Of a DNA stretch of 34,299 nt, positions 1 to 8,187 are shown one piece after another (position 1 is the first letter of the stretch; each line of letters begins with the position of its first letter). Location of the stretch: positions 1-34,299 of the forward strand of contig CAMCTW010000008.1 of the NCBI GenBank assembly GCA_945878645.1, in the 5' to 3' direction. This DNA is from Bifidobacterium breve (lineage in GTDB: Bacteria; Actinomycetota; Acidimicrobiia; Acidimicrobiales; Acidimicrobilacustridaceae). The notes under the pieces were generated by a model. The model did no database searches. It was not told where the DNA came from and was given only the letters and a program-made list of their open reading frames with translations. The position numbers and the translations under genes were made by a program.

Positions 1-2
1 CT

Positions 3-614
3 GAACGCATTGCCACCGAAATGGGTTGGATGGTGCTGGTCTTCAACTTCCGTGGCGCGGGCGATTCCGATGGCAATTTTTCTTTGCACGGATGGCGCGA
101 CGATCTCCTCGCTGCCGCTGCGTTCCTGCGCACCGTCGAAGGTGTTAGCGGTGTGTGGGCCGCGGGCTTCGGAAGCGGTGGCTCACTTTCGATCGTCGCT
201 GCATCGCTTGACCCGGAAATCCGTGGTGTCGCGGCAATGGGTTCGCCTGCCGATTTCGATGATTGGGCCAATCATCCAAGGCGCCTTCTGCAACACGCTC
301 GTGAAACCGGAATCATTCGCTCCTCATCGTTTCCAGAGAATTCCGATGCGTGGTCGAAAGAGATTCGTGACGTGCGCGCTGTTGCCGCAATCCGCACCGT
401 TGCGCCACGAGAAGTTTTGATTATGCACGGATCGGAAGACGAGGTTGTGCCGGTATTCGACGCTCGTGTGCTGGCCGATGCTCACGGAAGCGCCGACCTT
501 CGCATCATCGAAGGCGGCGCGCATCAGTTGCGCCACGACCCTCGAGCGGTTGCCGTGTTGTTGGGTTGGCTTGATCGACAGCGAGCAGCGGCCGCCGCCG
601 AACGTTCGGGCTGA
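3..614 (+). CDS. Alpha/beta-hydrolase-fold protein, 5' end missing, nucleophile apparently lost
   Basis: The frame is open from the left edge, so the N-terminus lies outside the window. What is seen: a strand followed by FNFRGAGDSDG (the oxyanion-region RGxGxSxG pattern of alpha/beta hydrolases), the would-be nucleophile elbow AGFGSGG, then HGSEDEVVP carrying the usual acidic residue and GGAHQLRHDP carrying the usual histidine. Family enzymes of this kind normally read GFSxGG at the elbow; here the serine position is glycine (codon 171-173) and a serine comes one residue later. It may be an inactive fold, or the enzyme may use the shifted serine. Substrate unknown. The gene converges on aceE with only 3 nt between the stop codons; an imperfect hairpin (TTCGG/CCGAA arms, about 605-628) lies there but has no clear T run. 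Confidence 0.75.
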   Translation, partial: ERIATEMGWMVLVFNFRGAGDSDGNFSLHGWRDDLLAAAAFLRTVEGVSGVWAAGFGSGGSLSIVAASLDPEIRGVAAMGSPADFDDWANHPRRLLQHARETGIIRSSSFPENSDAWSKEIRDVRAVAAIRTVAPREVLIMHGSEDEVVPVFDARVLADAHGSADLRIIEGGAHQLRHDPRAVAVLLGWLDRQRAAAAAERSG

Positions 615-617
615 AAC

Positions 618-3320
618 TCAGAGCCGAAATGGATCGATCGATTCGGTGTCGATCCCGTGTTCACCAATTACTGAAGCCACAACGGATGCATCGATGACTC
701 CGTCGGCCGCAAGCGCCGAGAGGACAGCGATTTCGATGTTGGCGGCATCGACCTCGAAGAATCGGCGCAATGCTTCGCGAGTGTCGGAGCGACCGAAACC
801 ATCGGTGCCGAGCGAGACGAACCGCTTCGAAACGTACGGGGCGATTTGGTCGGGCACGGCTTTCATGAAGTCGGTGACGGCAACGATGGGGCCGGGGGCA
901 TTGCCGAGTTGACCGGTGACCTGTGCAACTCGTTGTGGTTGTGTGGGATGGAGTCGATTCCATCGTTCAACGGCGAGGGCATCTTCACGCAGTCGCTTGT
1001 AGGAAGTGGCGCTCCAGAGTTCTGCGCCAATTCCGCGAGCGGCCAGCGCGGTTTGCGCTTCGAGAGCGCCGCGATTCATCGTTCCCGAGAACACGATGGT
1101 TGCCTTGGCTTCGAGGTCCGCAGGAGTATCGGCCCACTTGTAGAGACCGCTCATGATGTCGTCGTTCGTAACGTGTTCGGGGCGCACGGGCATGATCTGG
1201 TTCTCGTTATACGCGGTGAGGTAATAAAAAACGCTTTCGCCGGCTCCGCTCGGCCCGCCATACATGCGCTGAAGGCCGCACTCGACAATCGTGGCCAGTT
1301 CGTAGGCAAACGCAGGGTCGTACGCCTGGCATGTCGGAACAGTGGAGGCCAGAACAAGGCTGTGACCGTCCTGATGTTGCAAGCCTTCGCCCAGCAACGT
1401 GGTGCGTCCCGCTGTCGCGCCAATGATGAATCCCTTTGCTTGTGCATCGGCGGCGGCCCAGATGAGATCGCCAACACGCTGAAACCCAAACATTGAATAG
1501 AGCGTGAAGAACGGAACCATCGGAACGCCACGAGTCGCGTAACTCGTGCCTGCGGCAGTGAAACTCGCAAGCGAACCAGCTTCGGTTATTCCCTCTTCGA
1601 GGAGTTGCCCGCTTTTTGATTCAACATAGGAAATCAGCAGTTCGTGATCGACGGGCTCGTAGAGCTGTCCTTGTGACGCATAGATCCCGAGTTCGCGGAA
1701 CAGAACTTCCATTCCGAACGTGCGCGCTTCGTCGGGGATGATGGGTACAACTCGAGGGCCGAATTCTTCGGAGCGGCAGAGACCACGAAGCAGGCGAGTG
1801 AATGCCATCGTGGTGGAGACCGCTTGGGTTCCTGAACCCTGGGCGAACTCCTCGTAGACCGCTGGGTCGGGGAGGGTTAGCGGGCGCCGGATTGCTAACG
1901 AACGACTGGGAAGAGGTCCACCGAGTTCAGAACGACGTTGCGCGAGGTAGAGCGCTTCCGGCGAATCGGCCGGTGGCCGATAAAACGGTGGAACGTCTGC
2001 ATCGATGACTGCGTCGGGAATCTGATCGGTGAGTTGCAATCGGTCACGGAACTCAATGATCTGATCGTGGCTGAGTTTCTTGATTGAGTGCGTTGCATTG
2101 CGGCCTTCGACAGTGGAACCCAAGGCCCAGCCTTTAACGGTCTTGGCCAGAATGACGGTAGGAGCTCCCGTTGTTTCTGAAGCTGCTTTGTAGGCGGCAT
2201 AGACCTTCTTGTAGTCGTGCCCGCCGCGTGGCAGCGCACGCAGCTGATCGTCGGAAAGGTGATCGACGAGTTTGCGCAGGCGCGGGTCGGGGCCAAAGAA
2301 ATGCTGACGGATGTAGGCGCCGCTTTCGATGGCGTATCGCTGCCATTCGCCGTCGAGCGTTGCATTCATTTTGGCGACGAGAACGCCGTCGACATCTTTT
2401 GCTAGCAACTCGTCCCATCCGGCGCCCCAAATGACTTTGAGCACATTCCAGCCGGCACCGCGAAAGACTGATTCAAGTTCTTGGATGATCTTTCCGTTAC
2501 CGCGCACTGGTCCATCGAGGCGTTGCAAGTTGCAATTGACAACCCAAATCAGATTATCGAGTTGCTCGCGGGCGGCGAGCGAAATTGAACCCAGCGTTTC
2601 TGGTTCATCGGTTTCGCCATCGCCCAGAAAGCACCAAACCTTTGACGCTCTGGTGTCATCGATGCTGCGGTTGTACAGGTATTTGGAGAATCGGGCTTGA
2701 TAGATCGAATTCAGCGGGCCGAGTCCCATTGAGACAGTGGGGAACTCCCAAAACTCAGGCATAAGCCATGGGTGCGGGTAACTCGAGAGCCCGCCTCCGC
2801 CGATTTCTCGGCGAAATCGCATCATTTGGTCTTCGCTCAGTCGGCCTTCGAGGTATGCGCGCGCGTAGATGCCCGGTGATGCATGGCCTTGCAGGTACAC
2901 GTGGTCACCGACGAGTGCGCCTTCTTTGCCGCGGAAGAAATGATTGAACCCAACTTCGAGCAACATTGCAGACGACGCGTAGGAAGACAGATGCCCACCG
3001 ATTCCGTCGGCTTCTTTGTTTGCGTAGGTGACGGAGATTGCCGCGTTCCATCGCAAGTACTGACGAATGCGCTTTTCAATCCCTTCGTTGCCAGGGAACC
3101 ATGGCTGTTCTTCAACGGGGATGGTGTTTATGTACGGAGTGGATACCTCGGCCGGTGTGCCGATTTGTAGTTCTCGCGCGCGCTCGGTGAGGCGGGAAAC
3201 CAAATATCGAGCTCGCGTTTTACCAGCGCTGTTGACGACAGCATCGAGAGAGTCGAGCCATTCCACCGTCTCGCTTGGATCGGAATCGGGTAGTTGGCTA
3301 ACAAACTGGTCAAGGTCCAC
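618..3320 (-). CDS. aceE: Pyruvate dehydrogenase E1 component, homodimeric type
   Basis: Thiamine-diphosphate enzyme that decarboxylates pyruvate and acetylates the lipoyl domain of E2 in the pyruvate dehydrogenase complex. The protein has the alpha2-type E1 layout: GGHLSSYASSA and NHFFRGK near the N-terminus, QGHASPGIYARA, the ThDP/Mg motif GDGETDEPE at about residue 233 followed by NCNLQRLDGPVRGN, then transketolase-like middle and C-terminal domains ending in a typical GFGRSDTREALRRFF stretch. I chose the GTG at 3320-3318 because an AAAGG ribosome site stands 6 nt before it and the resulting 900-residue protein starts MDLDQFVSQLPDSDP, close in length to M. tuberculosis AceE. The frame stays open to an ATG at 3362 and another at 3455, but the extra residues look unlike the family and overlap the rnhA control region. 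No E2/E3 genes are nearby, as in other actinobacteria. Confidence 0.95.
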   Translation of the reverse strand: MDLDQFVSQLPDSDPSETVEWLDSLDAVVNSAGKTRARYLVSRLTERARELQIGTPAEVSTPYINTIPVEEQPWFPGNEGIEKRIRQYLRWNAAISVTYANKEADGIGGHLSSYASSAMLLEVGFNHFFRGKEGALVGDHVYLQGHASPGIYARAYLEGRLSEDQMMRFRREIGGGGLSSYPHPWLMPEFWEFPTVSMGLGPLNSIYQARFSKYLYNRSIDDTRASKVWCFLGDGETDEPETLGSISLAAREQLDNLIWVVNCNLQRLDGPVRGNGKIIQELESVFRGAGWNVLKVIWGAGWDELLAKDVDGVLVAKMNATLDGEWQRYAIESGAYIRQHFFGPDPRLRKLVDHLSDDQLRALPRGGHDYKKVYAAYKAASETTGAPTVILAKTVKGWALGSTVEGRNATHSIKKLSHDQIIEFRDRLQLTDQIPDAVIDADVPPFYRPPADSPEALYLAQRRSELGGPLPSRSLAIRRPLTLPDPAVYEEFAQGSGTQAVSTTMAFTRLLRGLCRSEEFGPRVVPIIPDEARTFGMEVLFRELGIYASQGQLYEPVDHELLISYVESKSGQLLEEGITEAGSLASFTAAGTSYATRGVPMVPFFTLYSMFGFQRVGDLIWAAADAQAKGFIIGATAGRTTLLGEGLQHQDGHSLVLASTVPTCQAYDPAFAYELATIVECGLQRMYGGPSGAGESVFYYLTAYNENQIMPVRPEHVTNDDIMSGLYKWADTPADLEAKATIVFSGTMNRGALEAQTALAARGIGAELWSATSYKRLREDALAVERWNRLHPTQPQRVAQVTGQLGNAPGPIVAVTDFMKAVPDQIAPYVSKRFVSLGTDGFGRSDTREALRRFFEVDAANIEIAVLSALAADGVIDASVVASVIGEHGIDTESIDPFRL

Positions 3321-3360
3321 GAGGTGCCTTTCGAAAACTGCGTTTCCCCATGATGCCCAC

Positions 3361-3393
3361 ATCAACGTGTTACCGGCAGGTAGGAACGTTGAT
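3361..3393. promoter_or_regulatory. Inverted repeat between divergent aceE and rnhA
   Basis: ATCAACGT (3361-3368) and its exact reverse complement ACGTTGAT (3386-3393) are separated by 17 nt in the 128-nt space between the start codons of aceE and rnhA. Dyads in a divergent promoter region often bind a dimeric regulator. I do not recognise the motif and could not place a convincing -10/-35 pair for either gene here. Confidence 0.35.
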
Positions 3394-3448
3394 TTTGTGT
3401 GAATGGTGGATGTCGGGTCTTTGCTCTGACCTGTGCGACGCTGAATGC

Positions 3449-3997
3449 GTGACAACAGTCGTGTACACCGATGGTGCGTGCAGCGGTAACCCTGGTCCCG
3501 GCGGATGGGCCTGGGCGGTTGTCGATGGCGGATTCGCCAGCGGCGGCGAGGCCCACTCGACGAATCAGCGGATGGAGATCATGGCGGCCTTCGAAGCGGT
3601 GAAGTCGCATTCGGGGCTGCTCGAAGTTGTGAGTGACTCCACCTACGTCGTCCACTGTTTCCGCGACCGTTGGCATGACGGTTGGAAACGAAGAGGGTGG
3701 AAGAACTCTCAGCGCAAACCCGTGGCCAATCGTGATCTCTGGGAGCCGTTCATCGACCTCGTGTTGAGTCGTGGCGATGTCACTTTCCGCTGGGTGAAGG
3801 GTCATGCCGGTGATCCGATGAACGATCTGGTCGACCGCCTTGCCGTTGAGGCAGCAACCACGCAACGCGAAGCCTCTGGATCGGAACGACCAACCAATCT
3901 TGGGCCGGCCGACACCTTTGGGACCGGGGAAACTGCGCGCGGAATTGTTGATGATTCCCGGGCCTACCCCGACGACGACCAGCTTTCGTTGTTCTGA
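3449..3997 (+). CDS. rnhA: Ribonuclease HI with C-terminal clamp-binding peptide
   Basis: Cuts the RNA strand of RNA-DNA hybrids (R-loops, Okazaki primers). With the GTG start at 3449 the protein is 182 aa and begins VTTVVYTDGACSGNPGPGG, exactly where the family begins; an in-frame ATG at 3350 would add 33 residues without family character and reach into the divergent control region. The four catalytic acids are visible: D8 (YTDG), E43 (RMEI), D63 (SDSTYV) and D129 (NDLVDRLA), plus the loop histidine H119 (KGHAGDPMN). The domain ends near residue 137. A polar, probably disordered tail of about 40 residues follows and closes with DDQLSLF, where QLSLF is the last five residues and matches the bacterial beta-sliding-clamp-binding consensus. 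The start has no clear Shine-Dalgarno site, so it is less certain than the identity. Confidence 0.93.
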   Translation: MTTVVYTDGACSGNPGPGGWAWAVVDGGFASGGEAHSTNQRMEIMAAFEAVKSHSGLLEVVSDSTYVVHCFRDRWHDGWKRRGWKNSQRKPVANRDLWEPFIDLVLSRGDVTFRWVKGHAGDPMNDLVDRLAVEAATTQREASGSERPTNLGPADTFGTGETARGIVDDSRAYPDDDQLSLF

Positions 3998-4042
3998 TCT
4001 GAGACCAGCCCGCCGAATGCGGTATCGCTGCGCTGATCCCCG

Positions 4043-4048
4043 TATTCT
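4043..4048 (+). promoter_or_regulatory. -10 hexamer TATTCT before the SDR gene
   Basis: TATTCT lies 8 nt before the ATG at 4057 and no ribosome-binding site stands between, which predicts a leaderless or nearly leaderless transcript. No clear -35 element is seen. Confidence 0.45.
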
Positions 4049-4056
4049 CTGCAGCC

Positions 4057-4836
4057 ATGGACATCAATGGAATCTCAGCAATCGTCACCGGTGGCGCTTC
4101 CGGCATCGGTGAAGCATGTGCACGTCAGCTCGCCGCTGGCGGAGCAAAGGTCGTTATCGCCGATCTCAACGACGAAAAGGGCAATGCACTCGCAACCGAA
4201 ATCGGTGGCGCATTCGCTCATGTCGACGTGTGTAGCTCCGACGACATCAAGGCCGCCATCGGAATGGCCGAGGAAATGGGCCCGATCCGAGCGCTTGTGA
4301 ATTCAGCGGGCATCGGTGCCGCTAGCCGCACGATTGGCAAGGACGGCTCGTATGACTCGGCGTTCAACCTTGACTACTGGCGCAAGGTGATTGACATCAA
4401 TCTCACTGGCACCTTTGACTGCATCCGACTTGTGGCCACCGCCATGGGCCGCACTGAACCCGTGTCTGCCGACGGCGAACGCGGTGCGATCGTCAACATG
4501 GCTTCGGTTGCCGCGTTCGACGGTCAGATCGGACAGGCCGCTTACTCCGCTTCGAAGGGTGCCATCGTTGGCATGACCCTCCCGATCGCTCGCGACCTTG
4601 CGGTCGTTGGTATCCGCGTGAACACCGTTGCTCCTGGTCTGATCGATACGCCGATCTACGGCGAAGGCGAAGGCAGCGAAGCGTTCAAGGCGAATCTTTC
4701 GAAGGACGTTCTCTTCCCTAAGCGTCTTGGATACTCGAGCGAACTCGCCGCCATGGTGCTCGAACTCGTTACGAACTCCTACATGAACGCACAGACCATC
4801 CGCGTCGACGGGGGAGCTCGCCTCGGCCCGAAGTGA
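4057..4836 (+). CDS. Short-chain dehydrogenase/reductase, 3-hydroxyacyl-CoA dehydrogenase type 2-like
   Basis: NAD(P)-dependent oxidoreductase of the classical SDR family, 259 aa. Seen in order: the nucleotide-binding TGGASGIG (11-18), acidic ADLN at the end of the second strand (favouring NAD over NADP), NSAGIG (82-87), the tetrad N115, S150, Y163 and K167 (DINLTG, VNMAS, YSASK) and the late VNTVAPGLIDTP. The insertion around 128-142 (MGRTEPVSADGERG) and the overall pattern resemble 3-hydroxyacyl-CoA / 17-beta-hydroxysteroid dehydrogenase type 10 proteins, which act in fatty-acid or isoleucine breakdown. The substrate cannot be read from the sequence. It stands alone as a transcription unit: its own -10-like box in front and a strong terminator 22 nt behind. 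Confidence 0.85.
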   Translation: MDINGISAIVTGGASGIGEACARQLAAGGAKVVIADLNDEKGNALATEIGGAFAHVDVCSSDDIKAAIGMAEEMGPIRALVNSAGIGAASRTIGKDGSYDSAFNLDYWRKVIDINLTGTFDCIRLVATAMGRTEPVSADGERGAIVNMASVAAFDGQIGQAAYSASKGAIVGMTLPIARDLAVVGIRVNTVAPGLIDTPIYGEGEGSEAFKANLSKDVLFPKRLGYSSELAAMVLELVTNSYMNAQTIRVDGGARLGPK

Positions 4837-4857
4837 TCGAGACCTGATCTTGAACAG

Positions 4858-4890
4858 GGACTCGGCCTCAGGGCCGGGTCCTTTGTTTTT
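4858..4890 (+). terminator. Rho-independent terminator after the SDR gene
   Basis: A 10-bp GC-rich stem (4858-4867 with 4872-4881, one T-G wobble), a 4-nt loop and the run TTTGTTTTT (4882-4890). It begins 22 nt after the SDR stop codon and separates that gene from ruvCAB. Confidence 0.88.
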
Positions 4891-4910
4891 GTGGATCGAC
4901 TGACTACAAT
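4883..4910 (+). promoter_or_regulatory. Promoter of the ruvC operon
   Basis: TTGTTT (4883-4888), 16 nt, then TACAAT (4905-4910). The -10 ends 7 nt before the ruvC ATG at 4918, so transcription should start at or 1 nt before the start codon: a leaderless mRNA. The -35 overlaps the T run of the preceding terminator. Confidence 0.6.
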
Positions 4911-4917
4911 CGTACGC

Positions 4918-5433
4918 ATGTTCGTAGTGGGAATAGATCCGGGGCTGACCCGTTGTGGTTATTGCGTTGTCGAAGAGCGTGAAGGCGCTTCGCCTCGAGC
5001 CGTTGCCCTGGGCGTCATGCGCACATCGCCCGAAGACGAAGTGCATCACCGGCTCGCCGAACTTCAATCCGAATTGCGTGCGCTGCTTGCCGAATTTCCT
5101 GTGACTGCGATGGCCGTTGAACGAGTGCTGTTTCAAGTCAATGTGCGCACCGCAATGTCGGTGGGGCAGGCCAGCGGCATCGCAATGGTCGAAGCCGTCA
5201 ACGCCGGTTGCGAAGTTGTTCAGTATTCGCCGAACGAGGTCAAGTCTGCAGTGGCGGGTTGGGGCAATGCCGACAAAGTGCAGATGCAGCAAATGGTGCA
5301 GACATTGCTCGGCCTCGCCGAACCGCCGCATCCGTTCGACGCGGCCGACGCAGCCGCACTCGCGTTGTGTCATATCGCCATGGCGCCAATGCGCGCGGCA
5401 GCTAATCGAGCCGTAGCGAAAGCGGGTGCCTGA
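4918..5433 (+). CDS. ruvC: Crossover junction endodeoxyribonuclease RuvC
   Basis: Resolves Holliday junctions together with the RuvAB branch-migration motor. The 171-aa protein starts MFVVGIDPGLTRCGYCVVE, with the first catalytic aspartate in GIDPG, then AVERVLFQVNVRTAMSVGQASG with the catalytic glutamate, PNEVKSAVAGWGNADKVQMQ, and the last acids in HPFDAADAAALALCH. The open frame extends to a GTG at 4891, but the ATG at 4918 is where the family starts and where the promoter places the transcript start. It overlaps ruvA by 1 nt (TGATG), so the three ruv genes are translated as one coupled unit. Confidence 0.97.
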   Translation: MFVVGIDPGLTRCGYCVVEEREGASPRAVALGVMRTSPEDEVHHRLAELQSELRALLAEFPVTAMAVERVLFQVNVRTAMSVGQASGIAMVEAVNAGCEVVQYSPNEVKSAVAGWGNADKVQMQQMVQTLLGLAEPPHPFDAADAAALALCHIAMAPMRAAANRAVAKAGA

Positions 5434-6035
5434 TGATCGGTTCTGTTCGCGGCACATTGCTTGAACGGCTGCCTTCGGGTGAAGTCCTTGTTGAGGTCTC
5501 CGGAATCGGGTACCGCGTCATCGTTGCGCCATCAACAGCGGCATCGCTCGGCGAAACCGGATCCAAAGTCTTTCTGCACACACATCATCACCGCCGCGAA
5601 GACGCTGAAACGCTCTATGGGTTCCCATCATCGGAACAACGAATGGTTTTTGAAGCGCTGTTATCGGCCCATGGGGTTGGACCAGCCATGGCGCTCGGCA
5701 TCATGAGCGTGCACTCGCCCGCGGCACTGGTGCGCGTCTTGGCCAACGACGACATCGATGCGCTGTGTCTCGTGCCCGGGGTCGGCAAGAAGACCGCTGC
5801 TCGCTTGCTTATCGAACTCAAGTCGAAACTCGAAATTCCTGGTCTCGATCTAACTGCTGGCTCCGTTTCGGCTGATGGCACGGGTGTCGGGTCATCGTCG
5901 GTTGCCGATGTCCGCAGCGCTCTCACCGAACTTGGCTACGGCCCTGAAGAAGTTGCTGAAGCGGTGAAGGAACTTCCCGATTCTTCCGATACGGCAGAAC
6001 TCTTGCGCCTCGCTCTGCAACGATTGGCCGCCTGA
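5433..6035 (+). CDS. ruvA: Holliday junction DNA helicase subunit RuvA
   Basis: Tetrameric protein that holds the four-way junction and loads RuvB. The 200-aa length is normal. It begins [29 protein letters not shown] (N-terminal OB fold), carries [28 protein letters not shown] and [19 protein letters not shown] (the two helix-hairpin-helix motifs of domain II), then a flexible Ser/Gly-rich linker at about 140-158 and the small domain III ([20 protein letters not shown]) that contacts RuvB. It overlaps both neighbours by one base. Confidence 0.97.
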   Translation: MIGSVRGTLLERLPSGEVLVEVSGIGYRVIVAPSTAASLGETGSKVFLHTHHHRREDAETLYGFPSSEQRMVFEALLSAHGVGPAMALGIMSVHSPAALVRVLANDDIDALCLVPGVGKKTAARLLIELKSKLEIPGLDLTAGSVSADGTGVGSSSVADVRSALTELGYGPEEVAEAVKELPDSSDTAELLRLALQRLAA

Positions 6036-7120
6036 TGCGCGACGAACTGCTGTCACCAGAGCCCACGCCCGACGAGGCCGAACTCGAGGTCGGCGAGATG
6101 CGAACTGGCTCCGACATCATTGGCGAAGAGGGCGGGCTGCGCCCGCGTCATCTCGACGACTTTGTCGGTCAACGTGAACTGAAAGAACATCTCGGCATCA
6201 TCCTTGAAGCCGCTCGTCGGCGTGAACAGGCCGTCGATCATCTGTTATTCGCTGGTCCCCCAGGTCTTGGTAAGACAACACTCGCCGGCATCGTTGCCGC
6301 GGAACTTCAGGTTGCTCTACACATCACCTCGGGCCCGGCACTCGATCGCGCTGGCGATCTCGCCGCAATCCTCACTCGTTTAGGCGAAGGCGATGTCTTG
6401 TTCATCGATGAGATCCATCGCCTCAGCCGCAATGTGGAAGAAGTGCTTTACCCCGCAATGGAAGATTTTCAACTCGACATTGTGTTGGGCAAGGGCCCGG
6501 CCGCGCGTTCCATTCGCCTCGACCTTCCGCGGTTCACGCTCGTCGGTGCCACCACACGCACTGGTCTCATCACAGGCCCACTGCGCGATCGCTTTGGTCT
6601 TGTCGCTCGCCTCGACTACTACGACGCCGATGAACTGCAATCAATCGTTTCTCGCGCTGCCGGCATTTTGGGCATCGGAATCGACGATGGTGGCGCTTCC
6701 GAGATCGCTCGTCGAGCGCGCGGCACGCCCCGGATCGCCAATCGTCTCCTTCGCCGTGTTCGCGACTTTGCCGAGGTTCGTAGCGATGGCCAAATCGACG
6801 AAGCCACCGCTAACGAAGGCCTCGCGGTGTTCGGAGTCGACGATCTGGGCCTCGACAAAGTCGACCGCGCAGTCCTCTCGAACCTCTGCCAGAAGTTTGG
6901 TGGTGGTCCCGTGGGACTGGGCACCTTGGCAATCAGCATTGGTGAAGCCGAAGAAACGGTCGAAGATGTCTACGAACCGTTTCTCATTCAGCAGGGGCTG
7001 CTCATGCGCACTCCTCGGGGGCGCGTCGCCACTCCCGCAGCGTGGGCGCATCTCGGAATGATTGCGCCGGCGAGCGCGCCGCTTACCGCTGACCCATCGC
7101 GGGGTCTGTTCGAAAGTTGA
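6035..7120 (+). CDS. ruvB: Holliday junction branch-migration ATPase RuvB
   Basis: AAA+ motor that drives branch migration on RuvA-bound junctions. 361 aa. Seen: [19 protein letters not shown] near the start, Walker A GPPGLGKT (74-81), Walker B with DEIH (125-128), sensor 1 GATTRTG (171-177), the arginine-finger region PLRDRFG, sensor 2 [19 protein letters not shown] and a C-terminal winged helix with [16 protein letters not shown] and the late [11 protein letters not shown]. The N-terminal 30 residues are acidic and variable, as in other actinobacterial RuvB. The gene starts on the last base of the ruvA stop codon. Confidence 0.97.
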   Translation: MRDELLSPEPTPDEAELEVGEMRTGSDIIGEEGGLRPRHLDDFVGQRELKEHLGIILEAARRREQAVDHLLFAGPPGLGKTTLAGIVAAELQVALHITSGPALDRAGDLAAILTRLGEGDVLFIDEIHRLSRNVEEVLYPAMEDFQLDIVLGKGPAARSIRLDLPRFTLVGATTRTGLITGPLRDRFGLVARLDYYDADELQSIVSRAAGILGIGIDDGGASEIARRARGTPRIANRLLRRVRDFAEVRSDGQIDEATANEGLAVFGVDDLGLDKVDRAVLSNLCQKFGGGPVGLGTLAISIGEAEETVEDVYEPFLIQQGLLMRTPRGRVATPAAWAHLGMIAPASAPLTADPSRGLFES

Positions 7121-7131
7121 CCGAGCGGCTC

Positions 7132-7137
7132 TAGCCT
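7132..7137 (+). promoter_or_regulatory. -10 hexamer TAGCCT before queA
   Basis: TAGCCT is 9 nt before the queA ATG and no Shine-Dalgarno site is present in the 26-nt gap after ruvB. TTCGAA at 7109-7114, inside the end of ruvB, is 17 nt upstream and could act as a weak -35; the same TTCGAA stands 18 nt before the aroC -10 box. Confidence 0.4.
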
Positions 7138-7146
7138 CTCCTCGCA

Positions 7147-8187
7147 ATGGAGACTTCCGCTTTCGATTATGAGTTGCCGGAATCGGCGATTGCGCAGCAC
7201 CCACTCTCTGAGCGTGATGCCGCGCGACTCCTTGTCGACGAAGGCGCAGGAGTAAAGCCGCTGAACAAAAACGTTCGCGACCTATCTGATCTGCTCGAAC
7301 CGGGCGATCTGCTGGTGCTCAACACCACGCGAGTGCTGCCCGCCCGACTCGCGTTGTGTAAAGAAACTGGTGCAGCAGTCGAAGTGCTACTTCTTGAACG
7401 ACTCGACGGCGGTTCACTTTCCGACAGCGGAATCTCTCGTTGGGAAGCATTGGTTCGACCCGGTCGAAAGCTTCCGCCGGGAACCGTCGTTCGGCCCGCC
7501 GAGGGAGCTGGACTCAAGGTTGTTGTCGAAGATGACCTTGGCGACGGTCGGCGTTTCGTCACCATCGAGGTCGATGGGCCGTTGCTTGATGTGCTCGAAC
7601 GCTTTGGCGTCATGCCGTTGCCCCCGTACATCACCGAGGTGCTCGCAGAGCAAGGGCGGTATCAGACGGTGTTCGCCGAGCGACCCGCCTCGGCAGCAGC
7701 CCCCACCGCAGGGCTACACCTCACACCCGAGGTGCTGGCCCGTTGCGCCGATCGCGGGATTGTCCGCGCCGATGTCGAATTAGTTGTTGGCCTCGGCACA
7801 TTTCGACCCATCGCGACCGACCAGATCGAAGATCATGTGATGCACGGCGAGTTTTATCGAGTGCCACAAGAAACGCTCGATGCGTGTGCCCGCACAAAAG
7901 CCAACGGTGGGCGAGTCGTGGCGGTCGGGACAACCGCTGTGCGGGCGTTAGAGAGCGCAGCGGCATTCGGAACGACCGAGGGTCGCACGGAACTCTTCAT
8001 TCATGGCGATTACAGGTTCGAAATCGTTGATCGACTTATGACCAACTTTCACTTGCCGAAATCCTCGTTGATCGTGATGATCGATGCCTTTATCGGTCCT
8101 CGATGGCGAGATCTCTACGCCGATGCGTTGCGCGATGGATATCGATTTCTGTCATTCGGTGACGCGATGCTGTTGACGCGTCGGTGA
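7147..8187 (+). CDS. queA: S-adenosylmethionine:tRNA ribosyltransferase-isomerase QueA
   Basis: Transfers and isomerises the ribosyl part of S-adenosylmethionine onto 7-aminomethyl-7-deazaguanine in tRNA, giving epoxyqueuosine. 346 aa, normal length. Family landmarks: FDYELPESAIAQHPLSERDAARLLV at the N-terminus, LLVLNTTRVLPARL, GRYQTVFAER followed by ASAAAPTAGLHLT, and the C-terminal TNFHLPKSSLIVMIDAFIG and YRFLSFGDAMLL. Its partner tgt follows after the oppositely oriented ppnP. The end is unusual: a 25-bp tandem duplication moves the reading frame so that translation now stops at CGG-TGA instead of the likely ancestral CGT-CAA-TAA, changing the last residue from Gln to Arg and nothing else. 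Confidence 0.96.
   Translation: METSAFDYELPESAIAQHPLSERDAARLLVDEGAGVKPLNKNVRDLSDLLEPGDLLVLNTTRVLPARLALCKETGAAVEVLLLERLDGGSLSDSGISRWEALVRPGRKLPPGTVVRPAEGAGLKVVVEDDLGDGRRFVTIEVDGPLLDVLERFGVMPLPPYITEVLAEQGRYQTVFAERPASAAAPTAGLHLTPEVLARCADRGIVRADVELVVGLGTFRPIATDQIEDHVMHGEFYRVPQETLDACARTKANGGRVVAVGTTAVRALESAAAFGTTEGRTELFIHGDYRFEIVDRLMTNFHLPKSSLIVMIDAFIGPRWRDLYADALRDGYRFLSFGDAMLLTRR

Noticed and set aside
3320-3455. N-terminal extension of aceE to ATG 3362 or 3455
   Set aside because: Extra residues are unlike the family, overlap the rnhA control region, and the GTG at 3320 has a good ribosome site.
4303-5457. 384-codon minus-strand open frame
   Set aside because: Antisense to the SDR gene, the terminator and ruvC; Cys/His-rich composition is typical of a shadow frame.
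7117-7137. TTGACC plus TAGCCT as a classical promoter for queA
   Set aside because: The spacer would be 9 nt, too short for a normal -35/-10 pair; TTCGAA at 17 nt fits better but is weak.
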